From contig NZ_JACOFZ010000005.1 of assembly GCF_014284155.1 (NCBI RefSeq), positions 1 to 64,000 on the forward strand: 64,000 nt of DNA, in the 5' to 3' direction. The position numbers were made by a program, and so were the translations under genes. Under the pieces are notes generated by a model. It ran no database searches. It had not been told where the DNA came from and saw nothing but the letters and a program-made list of their open reading frames with translations. Shown here piece after piece: positions 55,341 through 64,000 of this stretch. This DNA is from Affinundibacterium nitidum (GTDB taxonomy: Bacteria; Pseudomonadota; Gammaproteobacteria; Burkholderiales; Burkholderiaceae_D). Every line of letters starts with the position of its first letter. Position 1 is the first letter of the stretch.

Positions 55341-55718
55341 GTGAGTAAAACAATCTGCCCCTGTGGCTCAAACAAAGAATTCGAACATTGCTGCAAACGC
55401 TACATCAGTGGTGCAGAAGTCGCACCAACGGCAGAAGCTTTGATGCGTTCGCGTTACACCGCATACACGCTTGATGATGAAACGTATTTGCGTGCGACTT
55501 GGGATGAACGGACTTGTCCGAAAGAGCCCATCGTGCATGGTGAGCCGACCAAGTGGTTAGGTTTGGAAGTAAAGAAACACACGACACAAGAAAAAGAGGC
55601 GATGGTGGAATTTGTCGCCCGTTACAAAATTGGCGGCAAAGCCCATCGCTTGCACGAAAAAAGTCGTTTCGTGAAATTTGATGGCAAATGGTTTTATGTA
55701 GACGGAATTTATGAATAA
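55341..55718 (+). CDS. YchJ family protein with SEC-C motif (UPF0225)
   Basis: This 125-residue protein probably starts at GTG (55341) with AGGTAA upstream. It opens with a zinc-binding SEC-C motif, C-P-C-G-S-N-K-E-F-E-H-C-C, followed by the YchJ middle domain (EALMRSRYTAYTLDDETYLRATWDERT and VEFVARYKIGGKAHRLHEKSRFVKFDGKWFYVDG). The latter belongs to the NTF2-like fold. The function of YchJ is unknown. The gene lies between the rhodanese and liuB; a cluster of small housekeeping inserts at this point is typical of neither leucine nor biotin pathways. Confidence 0.87.
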   Translation: MSKTICPCGSNKEFEHCCKRYISGAEVAPTAEALMRSRYTAYTLDDETYLRATWDERTCPKEPIVHGEPTKWLGLEVKKHTTQEKEAMVEFVARYKIGGKAHRLHEKSRFVKFDGKWFYVDGIYE

Positions 55719-55826
55719 GAAAGAGTGAGCTGTAAAAGTGCAGAGTACGGAGACGGAGTTCTCTTTAAGGCTTTGCGCATCACAGTCAGCGCTTTAAGAA
55801 TGTGGAAGTTTTTCGGATAAAACATT

Positions 55827-57449
55827 ATGACAACCTTAGAATCCAAATTAAACCCTCGCTCTGAGGACTTCAAAGCTAACGCGGCGGCCATGCAATTGAT
55901 CGTTGATGATCTTAAACAAAAGGTCGCCAAGATTGCCTTGGGTGGCGGCGAAGAAGCGCGCCAAAAACATTTAGGTCGCGGCAAGCTCTTGCCACGTGAT
56001 CGTGTACAAAATCTGCTCGATCCATGTACACCTTTCCTCGAATTCTCTCAGCTCGCAGCGTTCAACATGTATAAAGAGAAGAACGATCTGGATGCGGCGC
56101 CGAGCGCTGGCGTGATTACCGGCATTGGTCGCGTAGCGGGCCAAGAGTGCGTTATTGTTTGTAATGATGCGACGGTCAAGGGCGGCACCTATTATCCGAT
56201 GACGGTGAAAAAGCATTTGCGCGCGCAAGAAATCGCCGAGCAAAATAACTTGCCTTGTATTTACCTGGTTGACAGTGGCGGTGCGAACTTGCCAAACCAA
56301 GATGATGTGTTCCCTGATCGCGATCACTTTGGCCGTATTTTCTATAACCAAGCCAATATGTCTGCTAAAGGCATCCCACAAATCGCTGTGGTGATGGGTT
56401 CTTGTACAGCTGGTGGTGCCTATGTGCCAGCGATGAGTGATGAATCGATCATCGTAAAGAACCAAGGCACGATTTTCTTGGGTGGCCCTCCATTGGTGAA
56501 AGCCGCTACGGGTGAAGTAGTGAGTGCGGAAGATTTAGGTGGCGGTGACGTCCATACGCGTTTGTCCGGCGTGGTCGATCATTTGGCGCAAAACGATACC
56601 CATGCTTTGGCAATGGCGCGTCAGATCGTATCGAACTTGAATCGTCAAAAACCACAAAACGTGGTGATGAAAGCGGTGGAAGAACCGAAGTATCCTGCAA
56701 GTGAATTGTACGGAGTGATTCCCGTCGATACGCGCAAACCTTTCGATGTGCGTGAAGTCATTGCGCGGGTGGTTGATGGCAGTCATTTTGATGAATTCAA
56801 AGCGCGTTACGGCACAACTTTAGTCTGTGGCTTCGCCCATATCCACGGCATGCCAGTCGGCATTATTGCCAACAACGGTATTTTGTTCTCCGAATCTGCA
56901 TTGAAGGGCACGCACTTTATTGAGCTGTGCTGCCAACGCAAGATTCCACTGGTGTTCTTGCAAAACATCACCGGCTTCATGGTCGGACGCAAATACGAAA
57001 ACGAAGGTATTGCGCGCAATGGCGCCAAGATGGTGACCGCAGTTGCAACCGCCAATGTGCCGAAGTTCACGGTCATTATCGGCGGTAGTTTTGGCGCCGG
57101 TAATTACGGTATGTGCGGCCGCGCTTACTCTCCACGCTTCATGTGGATGTGGCCAAATGCCCGTATCTCGGTGATGGGTGGCGAGCAAGCGGCGAGTGTG
57201 TTGGCAACCGTGCGTCGTGATGGTATCGAAGGCAAAGGCGGCACATGGAGTGCCGAGGAAGAAGCCGCATTCAAACAACCGATTAAAGATCAGTACGAAC
57301 ATCAAGGCCATCCTTACTATGCGTCTGCACGCTTGTGGGATGATGGTGTGATTGATCCGGCGGATACGCGTATGGTGTTGGGTCTCGGTTTAAGTGCTGC
57401 ATTGAATGCGCCGATTCCGGACGCCAAGTTTGGGATATTCCGCATGTAG
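55827..57449 (+). CDS. liuB: Methylcrotonyl-CoA carboxylase, carboxyltransferase (beta) subunit
   Basis: This 540-residue subunit has the two crotonase-like lobes of biotin-dependent carboxyltransferases. The N-terminal lobe shows [37 protein letters not shown] and [18 protein letters not shown]. The C-terminal lobe shows [41 protein letters not shown] and [36 protein letters not shown]. It transfers CO2 from biotin on LiuD to 3-methylcrotonyl-CoA, forming 3-methylglutaconyl-CoA. The length and the [15 protein letters not shown] string agree with MCC rather than propionyl-CoA carboxylase. Its partner liuD lies 5.7 kb downstream, past the bio genes. Confidence 0.95.
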   Translation: MTTLESKLNPRSEDFKANAAAMQLIVDDLKQKVAKIALGGGEEARQKHLGRGKLLPRDRVQNLLDPCTPFLEFSQLAAFNMYKEKNDLDAAPSAGVITGIGRVAGQECVIVCNDATVKGGTYYPMTVKKHLRAQEIAEQNNLPCIYLVDSGGANLPNQDDVFPDRDHFGRIFYNQANMSAKGIPQIAVVMGSCTAGGAYVPAMSDESIIVKNQGTIFLGGPPLVKAATGEVVSAEDLGGGDVHTRLSGVVDHLAQNDTHALAMARQIVSNLNRQKPQNVVMKAVEEPKYPASELYGVIPVDTRKPFDVREVIARVVDGSHFDEFKARYGTTLVCGFAHIHGMPVGIIANNGILFSESALKGTHFIELCCQRKIPLVFLQNITGFMVGRKYENEGIARNGAKMVTAVATANVPKFTVIIGGSFGAGNYGMCGRAYSPRFMWMWPNARISVMGGEQAASVLATVRRDGIEGKGGTWSAEEEAAFKQPIKDQYEHQGHPYYASARLWDDGVIDPADTRMVLGLGLSAALNAPIPDAKFGIFRM

Positions 57450-57462
57450 TGAACCCCTTCCT

Positions 57463-57560
57463 AAATCCGATTGCAGGGCGCATTACGGCGTCAGAAATCC
57501 TCGCAATATCGACATATTGCTCCGGTTTCCTCCTTGTACTGCATCCCTGAAATCGAATTT
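57463..57560. repeat. 98-bp palindromic intergenic repeat, copy 2
   Basis: AAATCCGATTGCAGGG (57463-57478) and CCCTGAAATCGAATTT (57545-57560) are inverted with two mismatches, and the inner GCAATAT-CGAC-ATATTGC stem (57503-57520) is kept. It matches copy 1 at 48641-48738 in length and main features, with more divergence between the stems. It lies between liuB and liuC. Confidence 0.85.
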
Positions 57561-57608
57561 TTGAAGGAGTTGAGTTCTCCAGTATTTGTTCATAGAAGAA
57601 GAGATTTT

Positions 57609-58391
57609 ATGTACCAAACCCTAACCCTTACCCGCGACAACAAAGTCGCGACCGTCACTTTAAATCGTCCTGACGTGCGTAATGCGTTTAACGAAACGAC
57701 GATTGCTGAGATTACGCAGGTGTTTAATGAATTGAGTAGCGATAGTAATATTCGCGCGATTGTGTTGGCTGCCAATGGTCCTGCATTTTGCGCCGGTGCT
57801 GATCTCAATTGGATGAAGAAGATGGCCGACTATACGCATGCTGAAAATTTGGCTGATGCAGGACAGTTGGCGGCGATGCTGGCGGCGATCTATACCTGTA
57901 CTAAGCCTGTAGTGGCGCAAGTGCAGGGTGATTGCTATGCCGGTGGTATGGGTTTGGTAGCGGCATGTGATGTCATCGTCTCTGTTGATAGCGCGCAGTT
58001 CTGCTTAAGCGAAGTGAAGTTGGGCTTAATTCCTGCGACGATTTCGCCTTACGTGATCAAGGCCATGGGCGAGAACGCAGCACGTCGCTACTTTTTAACG
58101 GCTGAGCGTTTCGATGCGGCGCAAGCGCTGCGTATCGGTTTTGTACACGAGGTGGTCGCTGCTGATGCGCTGAGCACGAAAGTGGCGGAGATCGTCAAAG
58201 CACTGGTAACAAATAGTCCGAATGCAGTGGCGCAAGCCAAGGTTTTAGTGCGTGAGGTTGGTGGCCGTGAGATTACCCCTGAGCTAATTGCCAGCACGGT
58301 GGAAGGCATCGCCGTGATCCGTGCATCTGAAGAGGGTCGCGAGGGCGTGCGGTCTTTCCTAGAGAAGCGGAAACCGGCTTGGTTGGGCTGA
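57609..58391 (+). CDS. liuC: Methylglutaconyl-CoA hydratase / enoyl-CoA hydratase
   Basis: The ATG at 57609 opens a 260-residue crotonase. VATVTLNRPDVRNAFNETTIAEI is the family N-terminus. IVLAANGPAFCAGADLNWMKKM forms the oxyanion hole and CoA-binding loop, and YAGGMGLVAACDVIVSVDSAQFCLSEVKLGLIPATISPYVI carries the catalytic region. GADLNWMK and a place directly after liuB support 3-methylglutaconyl-CoA hydratase, which makes HMG-CoA. The open frame upstream to 57471 reads through the repeat and is not taken as coding. An HMG-CoA lyase (liuE) is expected beyond the window. Confidence 0.92.
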   Translation: MYQTLTLTRDNKVATVTLNRPDVRNAFNETTIAEITQVFNELSSDSNIRAIVLAANGPAFCAGADLNWMKKMADYTHAENLADAGQLAAMLAAIYTCTKPVVAQVQGDCYAGGMGLVAACDVIVSVDSAQFCLSEVKLGLIPATISPYVIKAMGENAARRYFLTAERFDAAQALRIGFVHEVVAADALSTKVAEIVKALVTNSPNAVAQAKVLVREVGGREITPELIASTVEGIAVIRASEEGREGVRSFLEKRKPAWLG

Positions 58392-58396
58392 TCACG

Positions 58397-58447
58397 TATA
58401 ATGGAGGGCTTGCTCTAATCGGCCGTTACAGTAAATGTCCGATTAGA
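58397..58447 (+). promoter_or_regulatory. Candidate bioA promoter with inverted-repeat operator
   Basis: A perfect -10 hexamer TATAAT lies at 58397-58402. Starting 12 bp downstream, TCTAATCGG (58414-58422) and CCGATTAGA (58439-58447) form a 9-bp inverted repeat with a 16-bp spacer, so the site would cover the transcription start. The -35 is unclear. Arm length and spacing copy the layout of BirA boxes (TTGTAAACC-N15-GGTTTACAA), but the sequence differs, so BirA is not implied. Confidence 0.5.
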
Positions 58448-58555
58448 CGCGTATTGATCGCAATTTCGGCTAAATAGCCTATTTTTGTTCGTATTTTCCA
58501 GTAAATTTCGTTGAATTGGTGGAAAAGTAAAGATTTTGAACTAGGGTTGAACGTA

Positions 58556-59911
58556 GTGAATACATCAGGTAGTACATCCGAGTGGGTAAATCGTAGTCTG
58601 CAAAGCGTCTGGCACCCGTGCACGCAAATGCAGCACCACGAGACCATGCCTTTGATTCCGGTGAGTCATGGCCGTGGTGCCTGGCTGGTCGACATGGAAG
58701 GTAAGCGTTACCTCGATGGCATTAGCTCATGGTGGGTTAACCTGTTTGGTCATGCCAATCCACGTATCAACACGGCACTCAAAGATCAACTCGATCAATT
58801 AGAACATGCGATGTTGGCCGGTTTTACCCATGAGCCAGTCATTCGTTTATCAGAAAAACTATCTGCCTTAACGGGCGGTGTACTCGGTCATAGTTTCTAT
58901 GCCTCAGATGGCGCATCGGCAACCGAGATCGCGTTGAAGATGAGTTTTCATTTTTGGCGCAACCAGGGTCAAACTGAGAAACAAGAATTTATCTGCCTCA
59001 AAGGTAGCTATCACGGCGAAACCATAGGTGCTTTAGCGGTAACGGATGTGCCGCTATTTCGTGATGCTTACGGCCCTATGATACGCAATGCGCATGTGGT
59101 CGCATCACCAGATGCTCGCCAAGCACAAGATGGTGAATCCGCCATCGATGTCGCACGCCGTGCCGCGGCCGATATGGAACGTTGTCTACAAGAACGCGCA
59201 GGAAAAATTGCCGCCGTCATTCTCGAACCTTTGGTGCAGTGCGCGACGGGTTTTGCGATGCACGATCCTGAATATTTACGCCTAGTGCGCGCTTTGTGCG
59301 ATCAGTATCAAGTGCATTTGATTGCGGACGAGATTGCCGTTGGCTGTGGTCGCACGGGCACTTTCTTTGCCTGCGAGAACGCGCACATTTGGCCTGATTT
59401 TGTTTGCCTGTCGAAAGGCATTAGCGGCGGTTATCTGCCTCTGTCTTTGGTGATGACGCGTGAAGAAATTTATCAAGGCTTTTACGATAGTGATGTGCGT
59501 CGTGGCTTCTTGCATTCCCATTCCTATACCGGTAATCCTTTGGCCTGCCGCGCCGCGCTCGCGACTTTAGAGATTTTCGAGTCCGACGATGTGTTGGCAC
59601 AAAATCGGGTGAAGGCGCAAAGCATCACACAAGCTCTGCAGCCACTCGCGCAACACAAACAGGTTAAGCATTTCCGTCAGCAGGGCATGATGTGGGCCTT
59701 CGATGCAGTATTTGACGAGGTCACTGTCCAGGCAGCTAAAACCTTCTCTCGCCGTTTCTTTACCCAGGCATTGCAAGAGGAATTGTTGTTACGCCCTATC
59801 GGCAATACCGTGTATCTGATGCCACCGTATATTTTGAATCAAGAAGAAGTGAATTTGGTGGGCGAACGCATACTGAAAGTCTTCGATCGCGTGATGGGAG
59901 AATCCGTATGA
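58556..59911 (+). CDS. bioA: Adenosylmethionine--8-amino-7-oxononanoate aminotransferase
   Basis: I take the GTG at 58556 (AGGG upstream), as the in-frame TTG at 58511 would add an unconserved leader. The 451-residue PLP enzyme has the BioA hallmark W-H-P-C-T-Q-M in [13 protein letters not shown], then [67 protein letters not shown] and the Schiff-base lysine in [16 protein letters not shown]. It makes 7,8-diaminopelargonate with SAM as amino donor. Its stop overlaps the bioF start by four bases (ATGA), so the two are translationally coupled. Confidence 0.95.
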   Translation: MNTSGSTSEWVNRSLQSVWHPCTQMQHHETMPLIPVSHGRGAWLVDMEGKRYLDGISSWWVNLFGHANPRINTALKDQLDQLEHAMLAGFTHEPVIRLSEKLSALTGGVLGHSFYASDGASATEIALKMSFHFWRNQGQTEKQEFICLKGSYHGETIGALAVTDVPLFRDAYGPMIRNAHVVASPDARQAQDGESAIDVARRAAADMERCLQERAGKIAAVILEPLVQCATGFAMHDPEYLRLVRALCDQYQVHLIADEIAVGCGRTGTFFACENAHIWPDFVCLSKGISGGYLPLSLVMTREEIYQGFYDSDVRRGFLHSHSYTGNPLACRAALATLEIFESDDVLAQNRVKAQSITQALQPLAQHKQVKHFRQQGMMWAFDAVFDEVTVQAAKTFSRRFFTQALQEELLLRPIGNTVYLMPPYILNQEEVNLVGERILKVFDRVMGESV

Positions 59912-61092
59912 TTTTGCTCGATCAAATCCAACATGAATTAGCAGCCTTAGATGCGAAGAGTCTGCGTCGTCGACGTCGTCATGCAGAGAGCCCAAGCGCA
60001 CCGCGTGTCAAGGTGGACGGCCGCGACATGTTGGCATTTTGCAGTAATGATTATCTCGGTTTGGCCGCGCATCCTAAGATTGTCGCCGCCATGCAAGAAG
60101 GCGCGGATTTATATGGCGTTGGTAGTGGTGCTTCGCATTTAATTAGCGGCCATAGTCGCGCCCATGCTTTGCTCGAAGAACGCTTGGCAGAATTTGTTTC
60201 GCCTCATCTTCAGAACGCACGTGCCTTGTATTTTTGCACGGGTTACATGGCTAATCTCGCCGTACTTGCTGGCTTAGCTGCAGTCTCGGGCAAAGAGACA
60301 GAACTGTTTTCTGAATCTTTGAATCATGCGTCTTTAATCGACGGCGCCAAACTATCGCGTGCAAAGTTGCATGTTTACCCGCATGGTGATGTGGCAAGCT
60401 TAGGTCAGTTGTTAGCAGCATCGACTGCCGCGACGAAGATTGTGGTCAGCGATAGTGTTTTTAGTATGGATGGCAATCTGGCACCGATACCTGAGTTGCT
60501 TGCCTTGTGTGAAGAATTCAATGCATGGTTAGTGATTGACGATGCTCACGGTTTTGGCGCATTGGGTGCGCATGGACGTGGTGTGTTAGAACACTACAAT
60601 TTGTGTTCGCCCAACTTGGTTTATATGGGTACCTTAGGCAAGTCGGCGGGTGTTGGCGGTGCTTTCGTCGCTGCACATGCCGATGTGATCGAATGGTTGG
60701 TCAATAAGGCGCGTCCGTATATCTATACGACAGCAGCACCGCCCGCTTTAGCGCATGCGCTATTGACGAGTTTGGACATTATTCAAGGCGAAGAAGGACA
60801 GGCGCTTCGTGCAAATTTGCAGGCTTTGATTGCGCAATTGCGCCGTGATCTGAAGTTAAAGCGTTGGACTCTAATGCCATCGAATACCGCAGTGCAACCT
60901 ATTGTGATTGGTGACAATGCTGAAAGTTTGAAGGCAGCAGCGACTTTGTACGAGCAAGGATTTTGGGTGCCAGCAATACGCCCACCGACAGTGCCAGCAG
61001 GAACAGCGCGTCTGCGCATCACTTTGTCAGCCGCCCATACGGCGGAAGATTTGGCCATGCTGATTGATGCTGTGAATGCTTTGGAAGAGTAA
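59908..61092 (+). CDS. bioF: 8-amino-7-oxononanoate synthase
   Basis: This 394-residue alpha-oxoamine synthase decarboxylatively joins pimeloyl-ACP and alanine. It shows [59 protein letters not shown] and [18 protein letters not shown]. The PLP lysine is in [18 protein letters not shown]. The sequence is of normal length and complete. It shares the ATGA overlap with bioA and is followed by bioD after 10 bp, so bioAFDB form one operon. No bioC or bioH is present in the window, so pimeloyl supply must come from elsewhere. Confidence 0.95.
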   Translation: MILLDQIQHELAALDAKSLRRRRRHAESPSAPRVKVDGRDMLAFCSNDYLGLAAHPKIVAAMQEGADLYGVGSGASHLISGHSRAHALLEERLAEFVSPHLQNARALYFCTGYMANLAVLAGLAAVSGKETELFSESLNHASLIDGAKLSRAKLHVYPHGDVASLGQLLAASTAATKIVVSDSVFSMDGNLAPIPELLALCEEFNAWLVIDDAHGFGALGAHGRGVLEHYNLCSPNLVYMGTLGKSAGVGGAFVAAHADVIEWLVNKARPYIYTTAAPPALAHALLTSLDIIQGEEGQALRANLQALIAQLRRDLKLKRWTLMPSNTAVQPIVIGDNAESLKAAATLYEQGFWVPAIRPPTVPAGTARLRITLSAAHTAEDLAMLIDAVNALEE

Positions 61093-61102
61093 AGCTGAAG
61101 AA

Positions 61103-61789
61103 ATGCAAAACAGAAAAAACGATTATTTCATTACCGGCACCGATACCGAAATCGGCAAGACCTTTACGACGTCGGCCTTGTTACGCGCTTTCACGCAGCA
61201 AGGAAAATCGACGCTAGGGATGAAGCCCATCGCTTCGGGTGCGGATGAAATCGATGGCGTTTTGCATAATGAAGATGTCGATAGTTTGGTGGCTGCATCA
61301 AGCGTCAAGGCGCCACTAGAAATCGTCGTGCCTTATTTGATGCGTACACCAGCGGCGCCGCATATTGTGGCGAAGTTGGAAGACGTGAAGATGGATGTGC
61401 AGCATATTCAGCAATCCTATCAACAAGCACAGCGCCTCGCGGATGTGGTCTTGGTGGAAGGCGTAGGCGGATTTTGCGTGCCATTAGATGATGAAACCAG
61501 TACCGTCGATCTGGCGCAGCGTTTGGGCTTGCCAGTCATTTTGGTGGTGGGAATGCGTTTGGGTTGTATCAACCATGCGTTGTTAACAGCGCAGGCAATT
61601 CGCGCTAGCGGTTTACGTTTGGCTGCATGGGTGGCCAATACAGTCGATACGGAAATGCGATTTTTTGATGAAAATGTAGAAGCATTACTGCAGCGTCTCG
61701 GCGCGCCATGTTTAGGTGTTGTGCCGCGCTTAGCTGCAGAGGATGTGGCGCAGGCGAGTCAGTATGTCAATTTGAATTTATTGAAGTAA
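61103..61789 (+). CDS. bioD: Dethiobiotin synthetase
   Basis: Starting at the ATG at 61103 the product has 228 residues. It has the P-loop G-T-D-T-E-I-G-K-T and [12 protein letters not shown], the Mg-binding region [11 protein letters not shown], and [23 protein letters not shown], the marker of BioD. It closes the ureido ring of dethiobiotin from diaminopelargonate, CO2 and ATP. The earlier in-frame codon at 61076 lies inside bioF and is not needed. It is followed after 10 bp by bioB. Confidence 0.95.
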   Translation: MQNRKNDYFITGTDTEIGKTFTTSALLRAFTQQGKSTLGMKPIASGADEIDGVLHNEDVDSLVAASSVKAPLEIVVPYLMRTPAAPHIVAKLEDVKMDVQHIQQSYQQAQRLADVVLVEGVGGFCVPLDDETSTVDLAQRLGLPVILVVGMRLGCINHALLTAQAIRASGLRLAAWVANTVDTEMRFFDENVEALLQRLGAPCLGVVPRLAAEDVAQASQYVNLNLLK

Positions 61790-61799
61790 GGAAGAGATC

Positions 61800-62834
61800 A
61801 TGGAACAGACAGTTAGTTTAGAAAATGCACAGGCAATGACGTTTCAAGCGCCAGTCAAGCCGATTACGGCAGAGACTTGGCCTGTAGAAGATGTGATGGC
61901 ATTGTTCGATCTGCCGTTTAATGATTTGCTCTTCAAGGCGCAAGTTTTGCACCGTGAAAATTTTCCGAATGGTGACGTGGAATTGGCGACATTGTTGTCG
62001 ATCAAAACGGGTGGCTGCGAAGAAGATTGTGGCTACTGCCCGCAAGCGGCGCGTTATGACACAGGCGTTGAAGCGAAGAAAATGCTCGACGTACGTCAGG
62101 TTTTAGATGCAGCGAAAGCAGCACGCGAAAGCGGTGCGACACGTTTCTGTATGGGTGCGGCATGGCGCTCGCCAAAAGATCGTGACATGGAAAAAGTAGA
62201 AACCATGGTGCGCGAAGTGAAGGCGATGGGCTTAGAGACCTGCGCTACTTTGGGTATGCTCAAAGAAGAACAAGCACAGCGTTTGAAAGATGCAGGCTTG
62301 GATTACTACAACCACAATCTCGACACCGCACCAGAGTTCTACAATAACGTGATTTCTACGCGTGACTATCAAGATCGTCTTGATACCCTAGGTCATGTAC
62401 GTACGGCGGGTCTCAAAGTATGTTGTGGCGGTATCGTCGGTATGGGCGAAACACGTCGTCAACGTGCTGGCTTGATCGCGCAATTGGCAAATTTAAATCC
62501 CTACCCAGAATCGGTACCGGTCAATCACTTGGTACAAGTCGAAGGTACGCCTTTGCATGGCTTAGACCCACTTGATCCTTTGGAATTCGTACGAACGATC
62601 GCAGTGGCACGTATCACGATGCCGAAAGCACGCGTGCGTTTATCTGCAGGCCGTCGTCAAATGGGAGAAGCCGTTCAAGCGATGTGTTTCTTGGCTGGTG
62701 CGAATTCGATTTTCTACGGCGACAAATTGTTAACGACCGATAATCCAGAAGCAGAAGACGACAAAGTCTTGTTGGGAAAATTGGGTTTGAAGACGCGTGG
62801 CGTGGTGGAGAAAAAAGCGGGGAATTGCAGTTAA
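61800..62834 (+). CDS. bioB: Biotin synthase
   Basis: This 344-residue radical SAM enzyme begins with GAAGAGATC before the ATG. The [4Fe-4S] cysteines are C73, C77 and C80 in [16 protein letters not shown]. Other landmarks are [53 protein letters not shown] and [34 protein letters not shown], the last with the conserved arginine near the [2Fe-2S] cluster. It inserts sulfur into dethiobiotin. It ends the bioAFDB operon. Confidence 0.97.
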   Translation: MEQTVSLENAQAMTFQAPVKPITAETWPVEDVMALFDLPFNDLLFKAQVLHRENFPNGDVELATLLSIKTGGCEEDCGYCPQAARYDTGVEAKKMLDVRQVLDAAKAARESGATRFCMGAAWRSPKDRDMEKVETMVREVKAMGLETCATLGMLKEEQAQRLKDAGLDYYNHNLDTAPEFYNNVISTRDYQDRLDTLGHVRTAGLKVCCGGIVGMGETRRQRAGLIAQLANLNPYPESVPVNHLVQVEGTPLHGLDPLDPLEFVRTIAVARITMPKARVRLSAGRRQMGEAVQAMCFLAGANSIFYGDKLLTTDNPEAEDDKVLLGKLGLKTRGVVEKKAGNCS

Positions 62835-62859
62835 GTCGTTTGAATACAAGGGTATAGCG

Positions 62860-63093
62860 ATGGGTTTCAAAGCTTTTGACGTCGTTCGGGTGACCGCGAT
62901 CAATACTGACAAATTACTTGTGTCAGATGCCTTCAATACTCGAGCCCCCAAAGTCGGTGACATAGCGACGATCCTTGAGATTTATGGTGATCCATATGGC
63001 TTTGAATTGGAATGTTGTGACATAGCCGGAAATACAGAATGGCTAATTGGCGTTCAAGAGAAAGATGTTCGAATCGAGCTTGTTAATATTTGA
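62860..63093 (+). CDS. Small hypothetical protein between bioB and liuD (DUF4926-like)
   Basis: The ATG at 62860 follows AAGGG seven bases upstream. The 77-residue product begins FKAFDVVRVTAI and contains VGDIATILEIYGDPYGFELECCDIAGNTEWLIGVQEKDVRIEL, an arrangement of short beta strands reminiscent of DUF4926-type proteins. No enzyme motif is present. The frame continues upstream to 62797, inside the bioB end, but that part is an overlap. It may be co-transcribed with bioB or liuD; whether it acts with carboxylase or biotin is unknown. Confidence 0.6.
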   Translation: MGFKAFDVVRVTAINTDKLLVSDAFNTRAPKVGDIATILEIYGDPYGFELECCDIAGNTEWLIGVQEKDVRIELVNI

Positions 63094-63116
63094 ATTAGAG
63101 AAGAAAGACAAAAATC

Positions 63117-64000
63117 ATGTTTAGCAAAATCCTCATCGCCAATCGTGGCGAAATTGCTTGCCGTGTTGCCGCGACAGCGCGTCGCATGGGCATTAAGACC
63201 GTAGCGGTGTACTCCGAAGCGGATGCCAATGCTAAGCATGTGGCGGTGTGTGATGAAGCGGTCTTGATTGGTCCAGCACCTGCCAAAGAAAGTTATCTGC
63301 GTGCCGACAAAATCATCGAGGTGGCATTGGCAACGGGTGCGCAAGCGATCCATCCTGGTTATGGTTTCTTGTCTGAGAATAGTGAGTTTGCGAATGCCTG
63401 CGCCAAAGCTGGCATCGCTTTCATTGGCCCGCCAGCTTCCGCAATTGAAGCGATGGGTAGCAAGTCTGCAGCGAAGTCGCTGATGGAAAAAGCCAATGTA
63501 CCTTTGGTGCCTGGCTATCACGGCGACAATCAAGACCCAGATTTCTTGCAAGGTGAAGCGGACCGTATTGGTTATCCAGTGTTATTGAAAGCCAGCGCAG
63601 GCGGCGGTGGTAAAGGCATGCGCGTGATTGAAAAATCGGCTGACTTCAAAGATGGTTTAGCTTCATGCAAACGTGAAGCGATCAATTCTTTTGGCGACGA
63701 TAAAGTCCTCGCTGAAAAATATTTGCAGCGTCCACGCCATATTGAGATTCAAGTGTTTGCCGACACGCATGGCAATTGTGTTTACTTGTTTGAACGCGAT
63801 TGCTCAGTACAACGTCGTCACCAAAAAGTGTTAGAAGAAGCACCCGCGCCAGGTATGACTGCTGAACGTCGCGCAGCGATGGGCGAAGCGGCTGTAGCGG
63901 CAGCAAAAGCGGTTGGCTATGTCGGCGCCGGCACAGTAGAGTTTATTGCCAACCAAGACGGCTCTTTCTATTTCATGGAAATGAATACGCGTCTGCAGGT
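63117..64000 (+). CDS. liuD: Methylcrotonyl-CoA carboxylase, biotin carboxylase/biotin-carrier (alpha) subunit, partial
   Basis: The reading frame runs off the window after 294 codons. It starts [17 protein letters not shown] with a clear GAGAAGAAAG site. The biotin-carboxylase N-domain shows [16 protein letters not shown], then the ATP-grasp loop [32 protein letters not shown], and [18 protein letters not shown], then [12 protein letters not shown] at the edge. Its C-terminal biotinylation domain lies outside. Position after liuBC and the bio genes favours MCC over acetyl-CoA or propionyl-CoA carboxylase, but the decisive C-terminal part is not visible. Confidence 0.9.
   Translation, partial: MFSKILIANRGEIACRVAATARRMGIKTVAVYSEADANAKHVAVCDEAVLIGPAPAKESYLRADKIIEVALATGAQAIHPGYGFLSENSEFANACAKAGIAFIGPPASAIEAMGSKSAAKSLMEKANVPLVPGYHGDNQDPDFLQGEADRIGYPVLLKASAGGGGKGMRVIEKSADFKDGLASCKREAINSFGDDKVLAEKYLQRPRHIEIQVFADTHGNCVYLFERDCSVQRRHQKVLEEAPAPGMTAERRAAMGEAAVAAAKAVGYVGAGTVEFIANQDGSFYFMEMNTRLQ

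Noticed and set aside
58414-58447. BirA operator before bioA
   Set aside because: Arm length and spacing fit, but TCTAATCGG/CCGATTAGA does not match TTGTAAACC/GGTTTACAA; it is kept only as an unassigned operator candidate.
1-64000. tRNA, rRNA, integrase or phage modules
   Set aside because: Reading both strands I saw no cloverleaf-like tRNA, rRNA segment or integrase gene; the only mobile element is the IS end at 1-350.

Overview
The window looks like a chromosomal segment of a moderate-GC betaproteobacterium, most likely of the Oxalobacteraceae (Undibacterium-like). The evidence is a MerR-type LiuR regulon for leucine/isovalerate breakdown with aceK embedded in it, a bioAFDB cluster, PbpC with a giant alpha-2-macroglobulin, and several families of palindromic intergenic repeats. 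The genus is inferred from gene content, not from a marker gene. No rRNA, tRNA, CRISPR array or prophage was seen.

Layout. 1-350: left end of an IS3-family element, with a terminator-like hairpin just before its transposase start. 0.4-9.3 kb: TonB-dependent receptor (minus), a 1707-residue alpha-2-macroglobulin with an intact thioester motif, and a bacterial PH-domain protein. 9.6-17.7 kb: TraB-like secreted protein, small zinc-ribbon membrane protein, PilZ protein, PhoD phosphatase and a phytase-like lipoprotein (both preceded by Pho-box-like repeats), an amino acid permease and a DUF2845 protein. 18-22.4 kb: PDZ/multi-TM hybrid kinase with receiver and Hpt, then a small membrane protein. 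22.5-29.4 kb: aminotransferase, M20 peptidase, serralysin-like metalloprotease with DUF4214, orphan EF-hand secreted protein, alpha/beta hydrolase. 29.4-38 kb: two divergent signalling kinases and PbpC. 38-46.6 kb: DLH-like protein lacking its nucleophile, a repeat-rich SPFH protein, NTF2-like protein, HTH regulator, CREST-type putative ceramidase, C13 peptidase, DMT exporter and MBL hydrolase.

46.7-64 kb is a catabolic island for leucine. liuR and liuA (isovaleryl-CoA dehydrogenase) are each preceded by the same palindromic operator. They are followed by aceK, a thiolase, an SDR, a second acyl-CoA dehydrogenase, an HCCA isomerase-like protein, a rhodanese, a YchJ protein, liuB, liuC, then bioA-bioF-bioD-bioB, a small unknown gene and liuD (cut by the window end). 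The logic is coherent: LiuA makes 3-methylcrotonyl-CoA, the biotin enzyme LiuBD carboxylates it, LiuC hydrates the product, thiolase handles acetoacetyl-CoA, AceK sets the TCA/glyoxylate split for acetyl-CoA, and the bio genes supply the cofactor of LiuD. This island, and not the first 46 kb, is crowded with at least four unrelated families of palindromic intergenic repeats.

The most unusual items are: the SPFH protein with about five tandem N-terminal repeats (a membrane-anchored architecture reminiscent of major vault protein); the paired Pho-box-like sites at phoD and the phytase-like gene; the LiuR operator pair; a 9-bp inverted repeat just downstream of a TATAAT box ahead of bioA; and a 120-bp tandem palindromic repeat that provides the stop codon of aceK.
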